IMG/VR virus record: IMGVR_UViG_3300025759_000671
Span: 1 to 24,390 of that record
Length of the DNA: 24,390 nt
Reading direction: 5' to 3' (one strand)
From: a virus
The notes under the pieces are model-generated. The model saw nothing but the letters and a program-made list of their open reading frames with translations, had not been told where the DNA came from and searched no databases. The first letter of the stretch is position 1. The number at the start of each line of letters is the position of its first letter. Positions 21,590 to 24,390 of this stretch are shown one piece after another. The position numbers were made by a program, and so were the translations under genes.

Positions 21590-21777
21590 TCTATTTCCGA
21601 TTCTTCTTGTATCTTTTTATAATCTACTTCAGGTTGATTCATATAATCTTCTTCTGCTTGCTTATAACATAACTCATCTATTTCATTCCAAGATAAGTGA
21701 GGATTTTTTCTTTGTATTTCTTCAAACAATTCTATAGCTCTGTTCTCTAGCCAATGTTCTTTTCCGTCTACACTCAT
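21586..21777 (-). CDS. Small acidic protein, 63 aa
   Basis: AGGAG precedes the ATG, which overlaps the previous stop as ATGA. The sequence WLENRAIELFEEIQRKNPHL and SWNEIDELCYKQAEEDYMNQ is helical and acidic. Conserved-looking spacing of NPHLSWNEIDEL suggests a helix-turn-helix-like pair, but no clear DNA-binding motif is present. It is an early-operon gene of unknown role; its acidity leaves open a DNA mimic or inhibitor. Confidence 0.7.
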   Translation of the reverse strand: MSVDGKEHWLENRAIELFEEIQRKNPHLSWNEIDELCYKQAEEDYMNQPEVDYKKIQEESEIE

Positions 21778-21941
21778 TTGTTCTCCTCATCTTTATTTTT
21801 TTCTTTTATATAATCAGTTAAAAATGTATCAACACTTGAAGCTGTGTCGTCATCTATGTCTATAATGGTATCAGTATACCAAGTGCCATCTTGTCTTTCT
21901 ACTGTTGCAACTATTGCCCAACTTGTTATTTTTTTTGTCAT
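21774..21941 (-). CDS. Small acidic protein, 55 aa
   Basis: The ATG overlaps the previous stop (TAATG), with GGAG before it. The product begins MTKKITSWAIVATVERQDGT, continues WYTDTIIDIDDDTASSVDTF and ends in a charged helix. It looks like a short beta-hairpin followed by an acidic helix. It ends in ATGA and carries the next gene's AGGAG. No family is recognised. Confidence 0.65.
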   Translation of the reverse strand: MTKKITSWAIVATVERQDGTWYTDTIIDIDDDTASSVDTFLTDYIKEKNKDEENK

Positions 21942-22576
21942 TAATGCTCCTTATAGCTTACTTGTTTAACTTTACGACTCCAACAAGTACGGCAAGACTT
22001 ACACTCACCATCTTGTTTATATGCAGGACATTCCTGCCCAACTGCAGGTTTATCTTTGTGTACACCTGATGTCCATTTCCAAAACTTTGGTGGTGGACTA
22101 TCTACTTTGATTGCAGATACACGCAAACATAAATTTTTTGGCACATCTTCTTCTTTAATATCTTTTATAAATTGATATTCTCTTGTGGCTAACCAGTATT
22201 TGATGTGGGGTGTCAGCTCACATACCTCAAATATTTTCATAAGATGTGAGAAAGATTGCAAATCTCCTGAGTCAAACCACCTGTGATAATGCCTTGATTT
22301 ATCTAGCTTTTTGTACTTTTGGGTAATGAGTTCTGCCATATAATCTACCCACTCAGGTTTGTCTATTGCATCTATTCTTATCTGATGTGCATTAGCAACA
22401 ACAGGAAATAAATAATGTCCGTTAAGTGCATAACATTTATTACAGATAGTTCCTTTTATCTTTGCCAACTTACTGCCTGTCTTACATCTCTTTGCAGATA
22501 TACCCCACGCATACGCAGGCATTTTGCTAGGGTTTGATAGTGTTCCTATTTCTTTTTCTAATTCTTTTCTTTTCAT
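21941..22576 (-). CDS. GP88-type cysteine-rich protein, 211 aa
   Basis: The sequence has LSNPSKMPAYAWGISAKRCK, GTICNKCYALNGHY, HRWFDSGDLQS, YWLATREYQF, LCLRVSAIK and a C-terminal CPAYKQDGECKSCRTCW. This ordered set matches the phage gene product 88 (GP88) family as I recall it. About ten Cys in pairs (C-x2-C, C-x2-C) suggest bound zinc or an Fe-S cluster. Function is not established; the aspartate and arginine motifs would allow an enzyme. It sits in the early operon, with ATGA and TAATG overlaps on its two sides. Confidence 0.8.
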   Translation of the reverse strand: MKRKELEKEIGTLSNPSKMPAYAWGISAKRCKTGSKLAKIKGTICNKCYALNGHYLFPVVANAHQIRIDAIDKPEWVDYMAELITQKYKKLDKSRHYHRWFDSGDLQSFSHLMKIFEVCELTPHIKYWLATREYQFIKDIKEEDVPKNLCLRVSAIKVDSPPPKFWKWTSGVHKDKPAVGQECPAYKQDGECKSCRTCWSRKVKQVSYKEH

Positions 22577-22743
22577 TTGTCTTCCTCAAAGTCTTCTATA
22601 TTCCAACCATCACATAAAAAAGAATGGTCAACATCTGATGTTGTTCTCCATATTTTTTCATTTCCTTTTTTATCTATTGTAATAAAAGTTAGTTTATCAA
22701 CTAATAGACTTGCTAGTTCTTCTTTTGTCATTGCTTTTTTCAT
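22573..22743 (-). CDS. Small hypothetical protein, 56 aa
   Basis: I choose the ATG at 22743 because AGGA lies 5 nt upstream; an ATG at 22731 gives a form four residues shorter. The sequence TKEELASLLVDKLTFITIDK then IWRTTSDVDHSFLCDGWNIE ends acidic (DFEEDK). It overlaps the previous gene by 47 nt and the GP88 start as ATGA. No family is recognised. Confidence 0.6.
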   Translation of the reverse strand: MKKAMTKEELASLLVDKLTFITIDKKGNEKIWRTTSDVDHSFLCDGWNIEDFEEDK

Positions 22744-23239
22744 CTGTTTCCTTTTGTTTTTCTTTCATAAAGTCTGGCATTTCCCTGTGTGTGTACTTTG
22801 CAAATCTTTTTTTATCATGTGTATAATATGTTCTGTATGACTCAATGTAATCATCACACTTGTATTCATCAGGCATACATAGTGGTGGTGTAGTAAATTT
22901 TTTTTCAGGTATCTTATCTTTCCAAGATAAATTAAAATCAATAAAGTAATTAATAATTTTCATAGACTTGTGCATTTTATTATATCTTCTTTCAAACTCA
23001 AAGCCAAGCCAGTTGCCAAGTAATAAAGTCCAACCAAAATTACCAACACTATCTCCTACCCAAACTGTCATTGGGTGGTTAGGATATGCAGGTTTATATA
23101 TTTTCTCATCTTCTCCTGCATGTCGTTGATAAGCTGTTGATAGCATTTGTGCAGTTTCTAATATCATTTTGACTACGTGCTTATCACAATGATACTCAGC
23201 ACATATCTTTGGATTCTTGTGTAAGTGAAATATGTTCAT
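22697..23239 (-). CDS. Phage family protein with CDKHVVKM motif, 180 aa
   Basis: The N-terminus MNIFHLHKNPKICAEYHCDK is followed by HVVKMILETAQMLSTAYQRH, then YPNHPMTVWVGDSVGNFGWT and a helical part with FERRYNKMHKS. I recall this CDKHVVKM protein as common in cyanophages and other marine phages, sometimes labelled a pyrimidine dimer glycosylase; the T4 endonuclease V motifs are not evident, so I leave it unassigned. Conserved His, Cys, Glu and Trp suggest an enzyme or metal site. It starts in an ATGA overlap. The charged C-terminal tail overlaps the next gene. Confidence 0.75.
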   Translation of the reverse strand: MNIFHLHKNPKICAEYHCDKHVVKMILETAQMLSTAYQRHAGEDEKIYKPAYPNHPMTVWVGDSVGNFGWTLLLGNWLGFEFERRYNKMHKSMKIINYFIDFNLSWKDKIPEKKFTTPPLCMPDEYKCDDYIESYRTYYTHDKKRFAKYTHREMPDFMKEKQKETDEKSNDKRRTSKSIS

Positions 23240-23574
23240 AGTTTTTTTAGTAAAGTTTCTATTACGACTCTTGTGTTAAAGTCCTTTAACTTACCACAAT
23301 TATAATGATAAGTCAAATCATTATGCAAATCTCTTACATACTCAGGCTCACCACCTGCAAGGTCACACCATAATCTAAATGATTTTATACTAGGGTCAAA
23401 GAATTTTTTTGCTGTGTCCACTAATATAGATTTTTCTGTTGTTCCACAATAACTACTATTAGTTATATGACCTAGACTATCTAAACAAGCCCTAGTTATT
23501 ACTGCTTTAGCTAAATCTTTTAATGGGTTAGCTTCTTTTTTTTGTTCTAACTCGTGATTCATTGTTGCGTTCAT
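23236..23574 (-). CDS. Hypothetical protein, 112 aa
   Basis: A mostly helical protein with LKDLAKAVITRACLDSLGHI, EKSILVDTAKKFFDPS, RLWCDLAGGEPEYVRDLHN and CGKLKDFNTRVVIETLLKK. The segment LWCDLAGGEPEYVRDL seems distinctive and is probably the conserved core. I recall similar phage proteins without a role. It has a weak, distant Shine-Dalgarno and follows a 90-nt gap carrying the + strand promoter. The first ATG is used; an ATG four codons later lacks a better site. Confidence 0.75.
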   Translation of the reverse strand: MNATMNHELEQKKEANPLKDLAKAVITRACLDSLGHITNSSYCGTTEKSILVDTAKKFFDPSIKSFRLWCDLAGGEPEYVRDLHNDLTYHYNCGKLKDFNTRVVIETLLKKL

Positions 23575-23605
23575 AATATATTTTTCTCTTTCTTGTTATT
23601 TCTGC

Positions 23606-23634
23606 TTGACATTTTTGCAAAAGTATGCTATGCT
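23606..23634 (+). promoter_or_regulatory. Strong host-type promoter on the + strand, against gene direction
   Basis: TTGACA (23606-23611, perfect -35), a 17-bp spacer and TATGCT (23629-23634), with TGC before it as an extended -10. The spacer contains a perfect 10-bp palindrome TTTTGCAAAA (23613-23622). Transcription would start near 23641 and run right, antisense to the genes at 23665-24222. No + strand gene with a Shine-Dalgarno follows in the window. Confidence 0.65.
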
Positions 23635-23655
23635 ATCGTGTCAGTTCAGGGGGGT

Positions 23656-23667
23656 TAGTATATACTA
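23656..23667. repeat. 12-bp perfect palindrome TAGTATATACTA
   Basis: TAGTATATACTA reads the same on both strands and is flanked by GGT on the left and T-ACC on the right, so it extends imperfectly to about 19 bp. It lies 16-27 nt downstream of the predicted + strand start site and overlaps the stop of the - strand gene by 3 nt. It could be an operator; chance in AT-rich DNA is not excluded. Confidence 0.5.
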
Positions 23668-23904
23668 TACCTTGAAATCTTCCCCGTTGTTCATTGATAA
23701 CCAAGTATGTGTTATTGCACCAAACGCAACATAAGATTTATATTTATCTAATATTATCTGCTCAAGTTCATTACTATGACTTCTTATTTCTACATCAGTT
23801 TTTAGTGTAATAGTTGCCCAAGTATCATATCTATGTGAACTTATATAAACACTTTTAATATCAGCTTTAGTAAATTTAATTACTGATTTATTATTTATTT
23901 TCAT
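23665..23904 (-). CDS. Small hypothetical protein, 79 aa
   Basis: A beta-rich small protein: VIKFTKADIKSVYISSHRYD, TWATITLKTDVEI and YKSYVAFGAITHTWLSMN. It is coupled by ATGA to the upstream gene, which supplies a GGGAAAGAA purine stretch. The stop lies within the TAGTATATACTA palindrome. No family is recognised. It is the last gene before the 90-nt non-coding gap (23575-23664). Confidence 0.7.
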   Translation of the reverse strand: MKINNKSVIKFTKADIKSVYISSHRYDTWATITLKTDVEIRSHSNELEQIILDKYKSYVAFGAITHTWLSMNNGEDFKV

Positions 23905-24077
23905 TTAGGTTCTTTCCCTTTAATTGTTGTTGAAATAAAATGATTATGTTTATTCATATACTCAATAGCATATTCTTTCTTATGATCTAACTTTCTTCTT
24001 AATTTTTTTAAAGACATAGCTTCCATATCTTCTGACATTTCTTTTCCTAACTCTCTTACTTTGTATTTATATCTCAT
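23901..24077 (-). CDS. Small charged helical protein, 58 aa
   Basis: The frame begins at ATG 24077, overlapping the upstream frame by 11 nt, and ends at TGA overlapping the next start (ATGA). The product starts MRYKYKVRELGKEMSEDMEA and continues MSLKKLRRKLDHKKEYAIEY, a very charged, probably coiled helix. It fills the gap between accepted genes. Function is unknown. Confidence 0.65.
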   Translation of the reverse strand: MRYKYKVRELGKEMSEDMEAMSLKKLRRKLDHKKEYAIEYMNKHNHFISTTIKGKEPK

Positions 24078-24222
24078 AGTTGTGTACCTTGTTTAGTTGC
24101 CTTTCTTTTTTTTGTTTTTCTTTTTTAATATTGTATTGTATCACAAAATAAACTATAAGTCCACTCACCAATATGGCACATAGACCTATAAATAATTGTA
24201 GTATTCCGTAATGTATATTCAT
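24067..24222 (-). CDS. Small single-TM protein, 51 aa
   Basis: The start at 24222 lies 3 nt after the T-tract of an intrinsic terminator and has no Shine-Dalgarno. The product has a clear TM segment (LFIGLCAILVSGLIVYFVI, about 10-28) followed by a strongly basic helix (KKEKQKKERQLNK). N-out/C-in is expected from the charge. It overlaps the next gene by 11 nt. Expression would need terminator read-through or a leaderless start, which is odd. Confidence 0.6.
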   Translation of the reverse strand: MNIHYGILQLFIGLCAILVSGLIVYFVIQYNIKKEKQKKERQLNKVHNYEI

Positions 24223-24225
24223 AAT

Positions 24226-24257
24226 AAAAAAAAGGCTAGGCGATTTCTCGCCTAACC
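24226..24257 (-). terminator. Intrinsic terminator or attenuator
   Basis: On the - strand, GGTTAGGCGA (24257-24248), tetraloop GAAA and TCGCCTAGCC (24243-24234) form a 10-bp stem with one G-U pair, followed by eight T (24233-24226). It lies 11 nt after the stop of the partial gene at the right edge. The GNRA-type loop and long T-tract make it a strong terminator. Confidence 0.92.
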
Positions 24258-24268
24258 CTATACCAGTA

Positions 24269-24390
24269 TTAGTTTACTGATTGACTACGAAGATGTTGCT
24301 GTAATGCAATCTTTGCATTAGCAATCTTCTCCTCTTTACTAGGTTGTTTTGCATAACCTAATATAGAATCTGTCATTGACTTTAGACTAG
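24269..24390 (-). CDS. 3' end of a further early gene (partial)
   Basis: The - strand frame is open from the window edge to TAA at 24271-24269. The last 40 residues include SILGYAKQPSKEEKIANAK and IALQQHLRSQSVN, a charged helical C-terminus. An ATG at 24376 would give a complete 35-residue protein, but it has no Shine-Dalgarno and the frame is open upstream, so I treat it as a partial gene. It ends just before a strong terminator. No family can be assigned from this fragment. Confidence 0.6.
   Translation of the reverse strand, partial: SLKSMTDSILGYAKQPSKEEKIANAKIALQQHLRSQSVN

Noticed and set aside
23656-23667. Palindrome as an attachment (att) site
   Set aside because: There is no integrase or tRNA gene in the window and the gene content is that of a lytic phage; an operator is more plausible.
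1-24390. tRNA genes, insertion sequences or integrase
   Set aside because: No cloverleaf, transposase or tyrosine/serine recombinase signature was seen on either strand by eye; this was not computed.

Overview
The window reads as part of the genome of a lytic, tailed, podovirus-like marine phage. It is strongly AT-rich, almost every base is coding, and most genes touch or overlap. A T7-lysozyme-type amidase, a very large internal (ejection) protein, a family A DNA polymerase with separate Toprim primase and DnaB-type helicase, a Cas4/RecB-like exonuclease, DUF3310 and a run of tiny basic proteins of kinds I recall from cyanophages and pelagiphages all point to a marine T7-like phage. A SAR11 (pelagiphage, HTVC010P-like) host is my inference from composition and gene content, not proven. 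No phage RNA polymerase, integrase, tRNA, CRISPR array or insertion sequence is visible. The promoters I can see look like host sigma-70 sites.

Layout. Positions 1-12057 are on the + strand and form the late module. It runs: the end of one gene, two internal virion protein genes (136-5314), a lysis block (coiled-coil/TM protein, amidase, holin-like protein, coiled-coil protein, 25-residue amphipathic peptide; 5314-6618), an envelope block of two Sec-exported proteins and two membrane-anchored coiled-coil proteins (6620-9164), small membrane and hypothetical proteins (9148-10351), a cassette of six small lysine-rich proteins including an EF-hand microprotein (10323-11522), and a second, signal-peptide-bearing peptidoglycan hydrolase (11473-12057). 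Positions 12118-24390 are on the - strand and form the early/replication module. In transcription order (right to left) it holds many 35-180 residue accessory proteins, then primase, helicase, polymerase, an SSB-like protein, exonuclease, phosphoesterase, DUF3310 and small proteins. The two modules converge at 12056-12140, where each strand has its own intrinsic terminator.

Regulation. A good host-type promoter lies in front of the SSB-like gene (16493-16465, - strand). A related element on the + strand (23606-23634) points against the surrounding genes. A third, weaker copy sits at 21245-21217. An intrinsic terminator (24257-24226) abuts the start codon of the next gene. A 12-bp hairpin separates the exonuclease gene from its downstream neighbour.

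Many genes shorter than 60 codons were found by reading the gaps between longer frames: 25, 54, 18, 26, 42 and 41 residues on the + strand; 36, 50, 54, 27, 35, 40, 43, 55, 56, 58 and 51 residues on the - strand. Most are tied to neighbours by TAATG overlaps (+ strand) or ATGA overlaps (- strand), which is the main evidence that they are real. The least understood parts are the exported/coiled-coil block, the basic microprotein cassette, and the early operon between 21235 and 24222.
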